64,000 bases of DNA from Antedon mediterranea (Eukaryota > Echinodermata > Crinoidea > Comatulida > Antedonidae). The stretch is from positions 27,072,412 through 27,136,411 of the forward strand of contig NC_092675.1 in assembly GCF_964355755.1 (NCBI RefSeq), in the 5' to 3' direction. The notes under the pieces are model-generated. The model made no database searches. It had not been told where the DNA came from and saw nothing but the letters and a program-made list of their open reading frames with translations. This document shows, piece by piece, positions 23,979 to 37,800 of the stretch (the stretch's first letter is position 1; the number at the start of each line of letters is the position of its first letter). The position numbers were made by a program, and so were the translations under genes.

Positions 23979-26900
23979 CTAAAGTGCCATATTGCGCTGA
24001 AGCTTGTCATAGGCATTTTCTTCCACAAGATTCAATGGAAGATCTGTGTCTACGTAAGCGTACATTCCCTCTGATGGTACCTTCTCAGGCGTATTCAGCT
24101 TTCCATACTCGTTTTGTTCGCATACTGCGATATCTCCTTTCCTATCACCATTATTCTTTTCACTATGATTGTTTATAGTTGAGTACGGCAAGTCATATTC
24201 ACCATCAGATTTTCCATTGTTCCCATCAGGCTCTAAGTTCATGTTTTCGGCATTCAGGGTATCGTAAACGTCGCAATCATCTTTAAAACCTTCTGTGTTT
24301 GCGTAAAGTGTTTCGTCAAATCCATTTGGAAAGTCGCCTGCGTTTTTCTCCTGTGCTTCTTGTTGCATGTCTGTGACATTTAGAATATCGTATACTTCGC
24401 CTCCATCTTGGGTGAAAACTGGTGTGTTTACTTGTGATGTTTCAATATCTCTATTCGATTGTAAATGTTGAACGTCCCCGACATCAATGGCATTGTAGAG
24501 TTCGCATTCAACGGAAACTGAACTTCCAAAGTCATCTTCGATATCTTCATTACGATTGTGCCTACTACTTCCACTTTGTGTTGCTGATTGCAAATTGTCT
24601 GAATTATGTTTCATTTCTCGCTCGTCCCTTCGTTTTAATATATCTTTTTGTACATCACTTGTTGCTTGTAGTTGAATTCCAGTATCGTATAGAATATTTT
24701 CAACTACGCATGAATGCTGATTATCTGAATGCTCATGAATTATTGCACCATTAGAGTACGAGACACTTCCTATTGTAAAGATAAAATACTAATTTTAAAA
24801 TAAAATGTTTAATATATTGATAGATACTTTAATATTAGCACTATAACTCAAAAATAAGCCTAAACCACACGACCGGGGATACTCGCGTCATTTGAACTGG
24901 ACTGGCTTTAAATTCGGCTATGTTAGGACAACGACAACTTGTCGCGACAAAAAGAGCTCTTTAGAGACCAATTTCATTATGATGGCCAAATGTGGCGTAA
25001 TTCATGGCTATATTCTGTACAAAAAATCAGGTCGCGGGGGTATCATCATGAATTCACTAATTAGATGATGTCTGTCCAGCAGCATGGTACGGGTAAACCA
25101 ATAGTGTACTATGAAAGCAATACTTAACAACCAGCTTATTTAATAATAAACAAAGTAATTTGATAAAACATTTTTTAACAATAAATTGTGTTATAAGGTA
25201 CCACGTTGGTAGGAATACAGTATCATCTATTTGAAGTGTCTTACATAGAATATGTGATGTTCAATCTGATCAAAGTGGGATTAGTTTAAAATAAAATATG
25301 TAAAAACCCTTAATCATAAATTGCTGTAATAAATTGTCTTTAGAATAGGCAACTCGTTTGGAAATTCGATGGACTTTTGGTGTTTAAAAAATAGATAAAT
25401 TACCAGAATTCACATACCTTCATGTTTACTAAGTTGTTTGTTTTTTCTGTATCGGATGAAACAGCACATGAACGTCACAATGACTACAAAAACTACACAA
25501 AAAAGTAAAGGAATTCCGACTGGAACCAGCAAATTAGGATTAGTATTTTGATTATCACCATCTATATACGTAACCTGCGAATGATCTAAAGTAGTCTGTC
25601 GTGTGACATCAATTGGATAGGTAATATATGCTTTAGAAGGTACTTTTGACGTCGACATCGGGTCTGATGAAGAAGTAGACATCAATGATATCATCGATAC
25701 AGACGTCACTATCAGGTCTGATGGAGTAGTAGTTACCAACGATGCCAACTGCGAATTCGATGTATCAGTTGTTGACACTAGACAAATCCCACGATCTACA
25801 ACTGCATTCATTAAAATAAAAAAACGAGGTGTCCTGTCATTAAGTTCACCTCACAAAAATCTAGGACATGTTCCATAACAGTGGATAACGAAAGATCACG
25901 GCTATCATGATATTTTGTATTTTTCTCCATCTGTTTAAAATTATGGGTGAGATAATTTTGTGTCTAGAAGTATCCAGAACCATGTATGGTTCACAATACA
26001 ATGTTTTAAGACATATTAGGCCTCTTATTCAAACCCAAGAGATATGATTAAAATCAAATTAGAACACTTACGATGCAGATGGTGACAACGAAAACAATAA
26101 TGATACAAAAAGGTACGGTTTTTGTTTTTTTTTGTTTACTTTAGTATTTATAACATTGATATTTTAAAATGGCGGTTATAATCAAAAGCAATAACTTACC
26201 AGAAGACTCGCAAACAATGGTATCTACATTTTCTTCTGTGAAGCATTCCTTGTTTTCAATGTATATATCGTTCCAATTCAAAATTCCGTCATCGACTACA
26301 ATCTTTGCACATCCAACATCTACGTTATTCTTTGGAGAAACCTCGACATAGACGTTGAAAGTACTTTTTGATCCAAATGTTAGAATATGGAGAACGTTGT
26401 TTACCAGATGCTTGTACTCATCTTCGCTATTTATTACAGTCAAGTTGCCACCAATCTGTTCACATTCATCTTTGGTATCAACACACGATTCTTCTCTTTG
26501 TGTAGTTCTTATAAATGTATAGCAGCTGGAATTGCTGTACGCATTTTCATCTACAATTTAAAAAAACTCCGGTGTTGAACAAATGTGAGTAAATTTTATT
26601 AGATAGGAGGAGATGGCGGATGATAGAGATATAGATATTTATTTTTCTCCGTGTTATATTGACACTGTTGATTCGTCTATTTGTTTTTTAATATTTTTAT
26701 ATAGTTTATTTTATATCATTGTTGTTACTTTGGGAGTACGGAACCTGAACTCTTGTTATAGTGATTAGGTTCACTTTTAGGTTCCTGCCTACTCCCTTAG
26801 TTTCTGTGTTTTGTTTGTTTGTAACTGGTTTTTGGCAATAAATAATAATAATAATAATAATAAGCTATCTCTAGGCAATCACACTGTTTTGTTTATTTAA

Positions 26901-28440
26901 TTAATTTTTCAAGTTTTAATCTAGTTTTTGACTGGAACATTTAATCTGTATATGGTTTACTACTGTTTTGTCATATATCTCATTTCCTTCCTTAATAATA
27001 TGACTCGTGGCTGTTTGCACTTCGTATATATTTATTAAAAAAACATGTAATATTGACTTTAATTTACCTGCATCGTGCGTGTCTTCTTCTGGATCTTGGT
27101 ATTTCCAATCTCCATCTTCTGGGTATATCAGGTAGCAATCGGAACCCACACAACCAAATCCACTACAAAACATTAAGACATAATAATAATATTTTGTTGT
27201 AAAAGAACGTCACCTTATTTTAGTTTATATCACAATCCCATGGAGAAATTACTCTGTACGTATAAAACAAATATATGTTTAATACAATATATAAAAATAA
27301 ATAAAACATAAATTGATAGGCATATCAATCACGAATCGGATGTCTAGAAAAGTTCATCAAAATTATCAGACTCCTCCATGATGATATAACAGTTTCAGTC
27401 TTGGTAAATGGTGAATCATTTGAAAACTTCGAAATTAAGAAAGAAGGAAACAAGGATGTGCTCCAGCCTCTTTTCAAATTTTTTTCAGCGGTACTCCTTC
27501 TTGTTAACCAGATGCTATAGAATTCATTGACAACTCTTCTACCTAGGCCCTGAATGCCATGAAGAAGATGACCACCTTAACAGTAAAAGAGCTACAACAT
27601 GCAGATGATAGTCGGGAATACTGAAGACCAACAGCTGCAGGGCAATGAATTATTTCAACTAACATACTCTGATTTTGGACTGAAGCTCAACACCAACAAA
27701 CCGAGATCAAGTGTCAACGGAAACCTGGATTGGATCCAGATGAACACCAACATGCCAGCATCACAATTGATGGACAAACCTTGAATAATGCTGAACATTT
27801 CACGTATCTTGGCAGCTGCCTCTCATCTAAACAGACATGGATGATAAAATACAGAAACGACTGAATGCCGCAACCTGGCATTTTAGGATTCGTTGACATT
27901 CCCACTAGATGATTGGTCAAATCACTTACGTTGCGTTACGTCCTTGCGTTGCGTCGCTAGTGGGAACCAAGCTTTAGTGGTTAGGCCTAATGAAGTTTGT
28001 TACGTCAATTAAACTGTTACATTAGTGGTAGATTTTTGTTATATTAGTGGTTAATGTTACATTAGTGGTTGATTTTTGTTACGTTAGTGGTTAATGTTAC
28101 ATTAGTGGTTGATTGTTACGTTAGTAGGTGATACAGGGCCTCAGGCCTCTGCGTTACGTACGTCACTGGCCAAGGACAAAAGAGTCTTGAAAACAGGGTG
28201 TATGAGATTGTGACGAAGTTTGAACAAAATAGAACGGAACATCGAGATGATTTACAAGAGAAGCCTCGTCAAAACTCAAGCACAACTGAGAGCAAACAGA
28301 TGAATACCTTGCCCTATATCCGTACATGATCATAAAGCATAACCAGCTAAATATACTACACCAACATACGGAGGACATTCTGCCCCTGTGATGATAAGAA
28401 TATGAAATCCTAGGGTTAATATACTGAACACCTCCTGCAT
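23979..28440 (-). CDS. Receptor gene E: CTLD type I receptor with long tyrosine-rich tail
   Basis: The five exons give 563 residues: signal 28370-28440 (MQEVFSILTLGFHILIITG, ends CP), Cys exon 27068-27162 (GFGCVGSDCYLIYPEDGDW), CTLD 26200-26550 (SSCYTFI, CVDTKDECEQ, IGGNLTVINS, TIVCESSG), stalk/TM 25418-25801 and tail 23979-24769. Phases 2, 1, 1, 1 fit throughout. The stalk is Thr/Ser-rich and probably O-glycosylated; the helix LLVPVGIPLLFCVVFVVIVT is followed by CCFIRYRKNK. The tail of about 263 residues has VYDIL, TLYANTEG, VYDTL, LPYSTI (the best ITIM-like match), EYGKL and AYDKL. It is the closest paralog of gene F and preserves the frame that F has lost. Ligand and signalling partners are unknown. 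Confidence 0.78.
26590..26865 (+). repeat. Possible retroelement 3' end with ATA-repeat tail
   Basis: The stretch ends in GGCAATAAATAATAATAATA, which looks like a 3' microsatellite tail of a LINE or SINE on the + strand. The upstream sequence (GGGAGTACGGAACCTG and inverse-like GTTCCTGCCTACTCCC) is unlike the neighbouring intron. No coding part is recognised, so the assignment is tentative. Confidence 0.35.
27330..27890 (+). pseudogene. Decayed reverse transcriptase fragment of a second LINE type
   Basis: With frameshifts allowed, the translation shows RT blocks: KIIRLLHDD, VLVNGESFENFEIKK, FKFFSAVLL, ELQHADD, YSDFGLKLNTNK and AEHFTYLG. These differ from the RT at 3136-4330, so it comes from another non-LTR family. 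It is short, heavily mutated and sits in intron 1 of gene E. Clade not assigned. Confidence 0.7.
27897..28140. repeat. GC-rich MITE arm and short tandem repeat
   Basis: About 27897-27971 carries CACTTACGTTGCGTTACGTC and GTCGCTAGTGGGAACC, one half of the MITE family seen at 38471, 55619 and 61535. It is followed (about 27976-28140) by a tandem array of GTTACATTAGTGGTTGAT-like units. It lies in intron 1 of gene E. Confidence 0.65.
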
Positions 28441-29328
28441 TGCTTTTGCCTACTTCATTCTTCTTTACCGACATCTAATGAACCCGGAAATTGTAAGTGA
28501 TGACGTGGTATATCCATGGTAATAAATAACCTTTAGACTCCCCAAACAAAAATGTACGAAATTATATTCTTTACTCCCGTGTAATACAATTCTATATTTA
28601 TTCTGTGACTATACACACCGACGCAGATCCGACATGTCCCCACTATCCACACCCCCCCCCCCCCCCCCACCCCACCCCACATATTTTTAGTGGGAGATTT
28701 CGCCCCCCCCCCCTCACCTTTTAACAGCAAAATCATTGTTGAATCAGTGTTGAATACAGTATCTAAGAAGAATAGATTTTGCGTGTGAATATAACCAGTG
28801 GCGCGCTCACAAAGTGTTTCAATTTGTATACCTCCCCCAACCCCTATTAAAAACGGATCTGCACCGTTGACTATACAAACAAATATCAAGTTACTGCTGT
28901 AAGTATTACTGGTAGTCAAATACTCCTTTGTTCCATTATTACGATAAATCATTTACTTTTTTTATAATATTCGAAGTACAATCTTTAAATCTCAGAATAA
29001 TCTCCTTCCAGGTTCGTTACCAATTAGTTCGTTTATACTTTGTTCGGCGTATTTTTCTAATATAGCCTACCACTAATTTAATTACCTAGTATATTTAATT
29101 TTAAGCCTTATCGTTTATAATACAGTTAAAACTGATTTGTGAACATACAGAAACAAAAATTAATATTAAGGATAAATAGCTAGATATCTTGATTAAATAC
29201 AACAAGCGTGCGTGCATCCAATTTGACAATTTTTGAAAATGTATAGGCCTATCACCAGGGAAGGAATTATTAACATTTTTGATCATCTATAACATTCTTC
29301 CAGTAAGACATAAATATACATTTTGAAA
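28441..29328. other. Intergenic region between genes D and E, with poly-C tracts
   Basis: No gene seen. Poly-C tracts lie at about 28652-28680 and 28703-28713. The poly-Gly reading frames across them are low-complexity artefacts. Confidence 0.5.
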
Positions 29329-32300
29329 TTAGATGACGTCCGTGTAGTAGCTACTTGTATTTTTAGAACCCTGCTGAACGTTTGCCGGTACGACAGTATC
29401 ATCGTACAATTGAACGGCAGTTGGCCTACCACGGTGACTAAGCTGGTACAATTCATTCCGATGTGTATCTTCGACGATTAGTTGACTATCCGTCTGAGAA
29501 TCTGCGAAGATGATCAGAATTGTTCTTAATAAAAAAAAACACAAATTAACTATATTTTGGATAAGGTCTTTCGAATTATATAGATACGTAGGTCACAGGT
29601 GTATAAATAGGAATGAGGTTTTGCAAATGAATTCTAATTTCAAAATAAACAGTTATTATTAAGGAAGTAATATTTCTTACCTCTATTATTCATAATTTTC
29701 GGCTGATTCATCTTATGTCGAACGAAAAAAACACCAATGATTATGATAATGATTATAACAGCAGACGACACACTCATAGCAACCACTAAATTTGATTGTG
29801 ATTTCATAACTAGCGGTTGTGTTGATGACATCATTGTTGTTGATAGTCTGGTGTGAGCTGTTAGAGACACTGGACATATTCCAGGATTTAAATCTAAACA
29901 GAATTAAACATTCTATAAATTTAGAACTCACAGAATAATTCATCTGATTAATTATAAAAACATAACAAATGATAGTTAGAAAAATGTTTTAAACATTAAA
30001 ATACAAAAATGATCTTCTCACTATGTTGACAGTTCATTTTGAAGCATTCGGCAAAATTTGGCATATTGACACAAGAATACCTTTTCACAAAACGCATACA
30101 AAAGTGTGTCTATCGGAATAGAGCACGTATTTTGTTTTTAGTTGGAAGGTATTTTTTTTATTAATTTTATTTATAGGCCTAGGTATTTTAAATGTTTAGA
30201 TACCAATATGAGTAAATAATAAATGATAAGAAACAGGTAATTCCAAAATAATATAAAATAAAACATACATAGAAGGTTATTGAATCTTGGTCTAATTTAG
30301 TATTTCAAGAATCTAATCAAGATTTTAAAAATATTCATAACATATAGAAAATGTCCAATGCATTTAGTACTTTTATTGGTGCCACCTTTTGTTAATTTTC
30401 AGAAATAATTCAATAAAATTAATGATGAATTATTATTTTCGGGGCAAAACAGAACTATTCTATTATCCACGTGAAAATATTAATAATTAGTAAAAGACTG
30501 TGATCGACTTACAGGTAGATTCGCACATAATAGTGTCTACCAAACGAGTTGTTGAACAATTGACATTCTGAATTGATGAACTATCAAATATCAGAGTTCC
30601 ATCGTGAACACCGAGTATTGCGCACCCCTCGTTGATATCCTTCAGTAGATTTGATTGTGCGTGAACATGGAATGTTCTTCTTGTCCCAACGCTAGTAATA
30701 TGTACAATATTGTTTACTAATTGATCGTATTCATCATTGGTATTTATAGTAGTGATGTTGCCGCCAGTCTTTTCACATTCAAGTTGTGCGTCGGTACATG
30801 ACATTTGTTCACTCTCTTGCAGTTCCATAAATTGGTAGCAGTTGGGGGCGTTGTATACGTTGAACCCTACAAAGAAGGTAGGCCTTGATAAATGTTTTAA
30901 TCCTATTTTATACAATCTTTGCGGGATAATTAATCTACATAAGGCAGTGTATGCGTTTGACCATCTCCATGCATTGATCTATAAATTACTGTTTTACCCA
31001 TGTTATTTGTTTGAAGTTGGTTTTTTTTCCGTGCATTCATTATTAGGTTATATGCATGATATGCATATAACCTCTTGATTCTGTCAAAATCTTTATTTAT
31101 TTATTTATTTATTAGGTTATATGCATGATATGCATATAACCTCTTGATTCTGTCAAAATCTTTATTTATTTATTTATTTTTTATTTATTTATTTATTTAT
31201 TCTTTCCTTAGCACTATTTTGTCCGTGCATTATCTTGGCATCAGTTTAATCTAGCTAAGTCAAGTTTTCAGAGTATATTCCTCATGGCCAGGAATCGATG
31301 TGGTTATATTTTCATGATGCGTAATCAAAAATTACGCGGTCTACGCGCGATTTTACGAAATCACGTTTGTAATCATATCTTCACAAGCATGAATCACAAT
31401 TAAACAAAATTTGGTACTCATAAATTTCAGGTCATATTTCATCATATGGCAATAAAATTACGTGCGTAGCGCATATAACGCTTTCGTACGCGCGCTTAAA
31501 ATGTTCAAAATTGTCAAAATTTATTTTCGATGAAATTAGAGTACGTTTCAGGCAATTTTAAGCGTTTAAAAAATTGCCATGAGTGCGCAGATTTTTGCAC
31601 GCGCACTGCGCGTTAAACGTTAATGCGCACTCTTTTTGCCCGATTTCTGTTTTACAATCTTTCTTTAATAATATCATCATATTTGATTCAGGTTTCAACT
31701 CGAAATTGCGTTATACGAGCACGTCAAAAGTGACTGGCTACGCACGTATAAGTTAACAAAATGGTAAAAATATGCTAAATTTTAAAATTAATATATATCG
31801 TCAGAATGCAGGGGAACACCTATTTTTTATTTCATTTTCTTGAAGTGTATGTATTATATGTATGATTTATTATCAAATAAAGAGAACAAAAGTTGATTAA
31901 GTCATCATTAATAGCATATTACATTTAAAAAAAATAATTTCGACAATCCAACAAATTATGACATTTTCTTAGGCCAAAATAACAAACTTATCATTAACTT
32001 TCTTCCTTCAAAAATTCATATATTAAAGTTAAAAGTATGTAGTTTGACAGTGCATCATTTGTATACATTTTAAAGATGTCATCATAGTAAAAAATTATAA
32101 TTCATTTCGGTATGTAATAATCTATTTGCATCAAAGTGGTTACTGCATAGTAAATACACGGAGGAATTTTTCTACAACTTTTAGTCAGTTGTGGTCTGTG
32201 CTCGTGTCTATGGCTTTCAAGGTACCGAGATCGAGTCTCACCTTGGGAAACGAAATAAGATTTTTTTTTTATTATCCGTATTGTTTGTTCAAATTTATTT

Positions 32301-33777
32301 CTTAGTGTATAGATTATACACATGATTTATAATGAAATCTAGATAAAAATTAACTTATGTCTTTATTATTATGTAACAACAAATGTGGTTTATGACATTA
32401 TACGCATATGGATCTTTGATCGGATTGTGATACCGGCTATGGTGTTCGCGTTAGCAAGGTCCTATCATATATTATAAATAATTAAAGATTCTGAGAAAAT
32501 CAATCAATTAATATATCTTTTAAAAATCAATTATCTTTATTTAAATCAATGCATATAACCTATAATTCGTCATAGTGACGAATTAAATCTAGTTTCATTT
32601 GAAAATATAATTATCGTAAAATGCTCTTGTAAAATAATTATTAAATTACATTATGATTATTACTTAATTATATGTATATATTTATTATGATTAGGCCTAT
32701 TGTTTTTATTCATATACCGTACACACTATATTAGAAGAATGGAATTCACACTCTTTTCAACATTACTGCCTTTTTTTTGCACTGTCATGGACATATATAA
32801 ACATTTAATCTCATACCTGTTCTATCAATTTTTCCATCTGATTTTTTGTATTTCCAATTTCCATTTTCTGGGTATATCAGGTAGCAATTCGGACCTGAAC
32901 ACTCAAAACCACTAATAAAATCAAAAGATTAACACTATGTAATGCTAGCTTGTTTCGGGACTTTCGATACCACGTATGCTTTCCTGCGGCAGTTTAATAA
33001 TACATGACAAAATCCCCTAAACAATTCCCGAAATTATTTTATGTAGTTTAAGTTTGGTTTGTTATAAGATTACTGAAAAATAAAATCAACATGAATACTA
33101 TTTATTTTGTTATATTCATACTATATTTCAAAAGTTTAAGTTATTTTATATTTGTTTCCCTTTTTACATAATATCTAGGCCTACAGTATAATAAGAGTTT
33201 GTGCGTTTGTTCCTTATATTAGACATTGGATATCAAAATGACTGGAATTGTACTGGGAAGGTTTAAACTACGCCATCTTAGATCCAATATGGTGGCCAAA
33301 AAAGCATCTGAAATCACCTCCAAATATTGTTTTCCCGGTTTCGGATCGTATATTATTTGAGTAAAAGACAACGCGATTCTCGGTGGTGTATTTAGATTTC
33401 CCCAGTATCAAAACATTCCATAATAATTACAGCATCACATGTGTTTCACATGTATCACCTCGTAGACCATAACCTAAGATATGATACACATGCTAAATTA
33501 CTGAAAACTATTTTCGTATGTAAAGATGACATCACCGAGAATTGAGTGAAAAGCCTGCTTTACGATACACATTCCAACCGTTGCCAACGGTATCCTTCCA
33601 ACAACCAGCAAAACGTTTTTGTTTCTTAGATGATTTACTTTACGAAAATTCAGTACCCCACCAGTACCCACTAAAAACAAATAATAGAAAAATGTCTACT
33701 TACGGAGGACACTGTGCTCCAATTAACACAAGTTGGTAAGAAAAAGCTAAGACAATGTTAATCGACTGCATTATCAT
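29329..33777 (-). CDS. Receptor gene D: CTLD type I receptor with short tail
   Basis: Five exons give 302 residues: signal 33704-33777 (MIMQSINIVLAFSYQLVLIG, ends AQCP), Cys exon 32817-32911 (GFECSGPNCYLIYPENGNW), CTLD 30513-30866 (APNCYQF, SCTDAQLECE, TGGNITTINT, TIMCEST), stalk/TM 29681-29893 and tail 29329-29501. Phases 2, 1, 1, 1 hold. The stalk is short; the TM (VVAMSVSSAVIIIIIIIGVF) is followed by FVRHKMNQ. The tail of about 57 residues carries RNELYQL, QLYDDTVVP and a final SYYTDVI. It is the short-tail class shared with B and C, while its signal exon is of the same type as E and F. Intron 2 holds a 1.5-kb TIR element. Confidence 0.75.
31046..32560. mobile_element. Candidate 1.5-kb TIR element, no ORF
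   Basis: The left end GGTTATATGCAT is repeated exactly inverted (ATGCATATAACC) at 32549-32560, and TA flanks both ends. The left end is itself a palindrome (12-bp arms around GAT, 31046-31072), and a 69-bp unit containing it is tandemly duplicated (second palindrome 31115-31141), separated by TTTA repeats. The interior is unusually rich in CG-containing motifs (ACGCGCG, TGCGCGT) for this window and has no reading frame. It could be a non-autonomous DNA transposon, and lies in intron 2 of gene D. Confidence 0.5.
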
Positions 33778-34870
33778 ATTTATCGATCTTGTATAAGATC
33801 CTCTAAAAGAGGAAGCGTGTCTATGTCACGTTTGTCGCTAATTGTAGTTTCCGACACCGTTTGAATGTTGTTTTCATGTAGTCGATGATAGGCTATATAT
33901 AAATAAATCTGAATCGTTCGTTCTGATTTAGGTTTCTGCTTATTTTATTTTGTATCTCCATTGAGATCCAGCCACTTTTACCCACAGCATTGTCATTTTT
34001 CAGTAATTTGCCTTGGATTAATAAAATATAAAATAAATACATAAATTAATTGTATTCTTAAATTTTTTTAATTCTATAATTGCTTTCACATTTTTTTAAT
34101 CTATATTGTGTTTTTAGCTCTTGCGTTCAGTTTGGTCGATTCTGTTTTGTCAAGATGTCTGTTCGTCTGATTATCTATTTTTTATTTTTTTTTTAATGCA
34201 TTCTGAATCGATGGAATTACATTTTATTTTGTAAATATTCTATAAAATATAAAAAATAACATTATCTGTTGAAGTTCAAATTTTATTCAAAATTTAAAGT
34301 TCTAAAAAGACATCCTCATTGCTATTAGTACATTATTAGTTATTGTATTCTTATCTGATATTATCTGATATTATCAGAAAGAAAAATATCAAGAATGAAT
34401 TTAAACAAATTTTCGAAACATGATATAAAAGTATGGCATTAATGATTTACTGAAAGGAAAGAATTATAGATTGAATATTTTAGATTAAATGTAACTAATG
34501 GTAAAGCTATGGTAATATTGTTAAATATGTTGATTATTCAGTGTCACAATCTTGCAATATTAAAAATCTGTGGTTACCTTTCATTCTGTGCACAAAGAAA
34601 TCCCCCCCCCCTCCCCCCAGAAAGAGAAACAATCTTGTTTTCAAAACTAAATTTAGCTACATTCAAACCAGCATCACATTTATTTTAAGCTTTAACAAAT
34701 AAATGTATTCACAAAAGAGATGGCCATTATTCCATCCTATTTCACAATATCATTAGATCAGAAAGAGTATTATAAAAAAAATCTTTTTGGTCGGCGTCAG
34801 CAAAAATGTTATAGCGTCAAGACTATTCATGATGACTTACTGTACTAGAAAATAATGTTTAATAATAATT
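33778..34870. other. Intergenic region between genes C and D, duplicated flank
   Basis: No gene seen. 33900-34390 resembles 39085-39660 upstream of gene C (TCGTTCTGATTTAG, ATCTCCATTGAGATCCA, TTTTTCAGTAATTTGCCTT). 34390-34860 resembles 43370-43590 plus 45215-45445. These are relics of tandem segmental duplication. A poly-C tract lies at about 34603-34618. Confidence 0.6.
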
Positions 34871-37800
34871 TTAATTATTAATGAGTTCAATGTATGAAAT
34901 ATTTGGATCATCAACACATTGCTCAGATTTTGCCGGAACGATAATGTCATGGTACAATGTACTCTGGTCAGTTGATGGAACAGCAGCACCATGCTTCTGC
35001 GAAATTAGCTGGTATAATTCATTCTGGTGTGTATCTTGGTTAAGGGATTTACTGTCAGTCTTCTTAGAGTTTACCGAAGGAACGACAGTATCATGGTACA
35101 ATGTACTCTGGTCAATTGATGGAACAGCAGCACCATGCTTCTGCGAAATTAGCTGGTATAATTCATTCTGGTGTGTATCTTGGTTAAGGGATTTACTGTC
35201 AACCTCAGAATCTACAAAGATAAATCAACATGTGGCCAATTCGGACCACCTTTGTGCGATTAGCTTACATATCGCTGTATCTAGATTTCTCATCATTATG
35301 AATATTCGGTGATACAGCATCACATGTGTTTCACATGTATTGCCTATATTATCCTCCTATCAACCTAATTTTAAATGATCAGACACCACGTCAGTAAGCA
35401 TGCTGTATTACGGTACCAGATATTCCTATGATACTGGGCAAAGAGTGTCGTATGTGGAGATACAGCACTGGTTATCGGGTAATAATTGTGGATTGGACGT
35501 TAAGCTGAAGGTCAATGTGTTAAACATACACTTCAATTCATGTCTTTCAAAACAAAATGGGGAAGACAGCTGGATTGCAGAAAAGCGTTGACATAACCTA
35601 TTCAAAAAGAGGCAATAGTGTCAGTGTCAACAGACAACTAGGCCACTACAAGTGCTGTATTTTGTCTCTAAACGTTACGTACCTCTACTATGATTTCTTC
35701 CTGATGTTTTCAACTTGTTTCGTAGAAAGATTAAGGAACACATAACCACAATAGTAATTATAACAGCAGACGACACAGTTATGATATCAACCACTAGACC
35801 ATGACATTTGTCAAGTTCATACCAGGGAGTTGTTTCAAGCAAATTGTTTGGTGTATTCGTAAATGAATTCGCGTTGCTAACAGTGGCACTAGAAGTCGTT
35901 GTTAGATCCAATCGTGACGTTGTCGTTTCTGTCGTTAATTGGCATATTCCAGGAGTTAACTCTATAATAAAGTTTCGATATTTCAATAATGAGTGATAAG
36001 TAAACATCCAATGTATAAGGTAATAATCTGACAATAGTAAGAAATTGATAATAATCATATGCATTACTAACAAGTTATGATTTATAGGCCAGAGTATGAT
36101 ATTCTCATCAAACGCCATCAATATGTTTTATTTTAATCAATATTGGTATGTTAAATTTAATAGACAGTATGCCTACATACATTGTTTCCTTTTATATATT
36201 ATTTTCATTGACGTAATAATAGCAGCAACAATCCATATTGAGCCTACTCGGTAAATATAATGGATACATTAGCTATTTTCACTTGGTCATAAAAAGTTAA
36301 AGTTATTAGTTTGGTATGCACGTTGTCATACTCACCAGTAGATTCACAGATAATATTGTTTATCCTATCAGTTGTTGAGCAGTTCATGTTTTCACTATTT
36401 ACGGTGTTCGACAAAGTTCCATCATCCACATCGATTATTGCGCATCCCTTCTTTAGCTTTTTCTGGCGTAGTTCTGATTCTACATGGACATTAAACTTAC
36501 TACGAGACCTGACACTAAGAACTTGTAAAATGTTCTCTTTTAATTGATTGTATTCCTCAACGCTATTTATGACAGTGATGTTTCCGCCAACCATTTCACA
36601 TTCACGTTGGGCATCAATACACGATCTTCGTTTATTGCTCACTTTTATAAATGTATAGCAGTTGGGGTGGCTGTATACATGGTCATCTACCAAAGAAAAA
36701 GAGATACTTTATTGTCTGCCAAAAAATTACACTTACAATTAGGCCTACCTAATTAAATAACATTTAAAAGACGTAGCTATTTAATAATACAATTATAATT
36801 GTAATTATTTTAACCGATGTATTAATATTTAAACATCTCAGATGTTTCGGAAGCTTTACATATTGTTAACGGATTTGGCGAATTTTTACGGATTCGACAC
36901 ATTTTTACGGATTTGACGCATTTTTACGGATTTGACGCATTTTGTATTTTCATCACCACGAGATGCATGGTCATCTTTGTTCTGTGACATTTTTTTCAAT
37001 ATTATGTTATTGTTTTCTTTTCATGTAGTGTGTTTGTAATTCAAATTATTCTTCAAAATAGTTTATTTTAGCAATTAGAGTACATTAATTATTTTATAAA
37101 TGAAAACCAATGCGGAACAATAGTTTACAATGACAGTAATAATTATAATAAAGCTTAATATGATGACTGCAAATATAGCACCTGCATCATGCGTATTTCC
37201 GTTTGGATCTTGGTATTTCCATCTTCCATTTTCAGGATAAATCAGGTAGCAATTATTCACACCTGAACAATCAAAACTACTATAAAACAAAAATAAATAA
37301 ATTAAAAAGATTTAATTTAGAACTTCGAGAATGGCCAGTTGTTTCATTTACCTTTGTAAATACAAACACATAGGTCTATAATTATAAATCTGTCTGACGT
37401 AGTTTGTTTATATTATTAGAAGGAACTTGACCAATTGGATACTGTACGTTCATAAACTTTAAAAAACAGAATCATATCAATTAAGTGCTAACAAATTGTT
37501 GCTTTCAATGATTTCTGTTTATAGATTCGTGTTCGTGTGTAGATTCTCGACACTAACTTTTTTTAAATTAGGTTCAACAATCCAAAGTTATCTTATATCA
37601 AGTGTTGTCCATGCTCGGATTCTTTTACCAAACACCGAACGGGCCTAAAATAAAGTTCTTGCAGTAGTAACTTGGTTGTAGCGTCTCTTTTCCATTATTA
37701 TTCTGTTTTCAGTTTTACTTTTATGCTATGATTTGGTATCGATAGCTGTGTTTCGTTTATCCGGTCAATTTCAGTTTTTTAATATATTTTTGAAGATATG

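Noticed and set aside
28533-28952. 139-residue minus ORF with glycine runs
   Set aside because: It is driven by poly-C tracts, has no domain and no good splice context; low-complexity artefact.
32190-32260. B-box-like GAGATCGAGTCTC
   Set aside because: There is no matching A box at proper distance and no cloverleaf, so it is not called a tRNA or SINE.
34881-35312. + strand 143-residue ORF with repeated SWYNVLWS segments
   Set aside because: It is the antisense of gene C's duplicated tail exon; the repeat comes from the 144-bp coding duplication on the minus strand.
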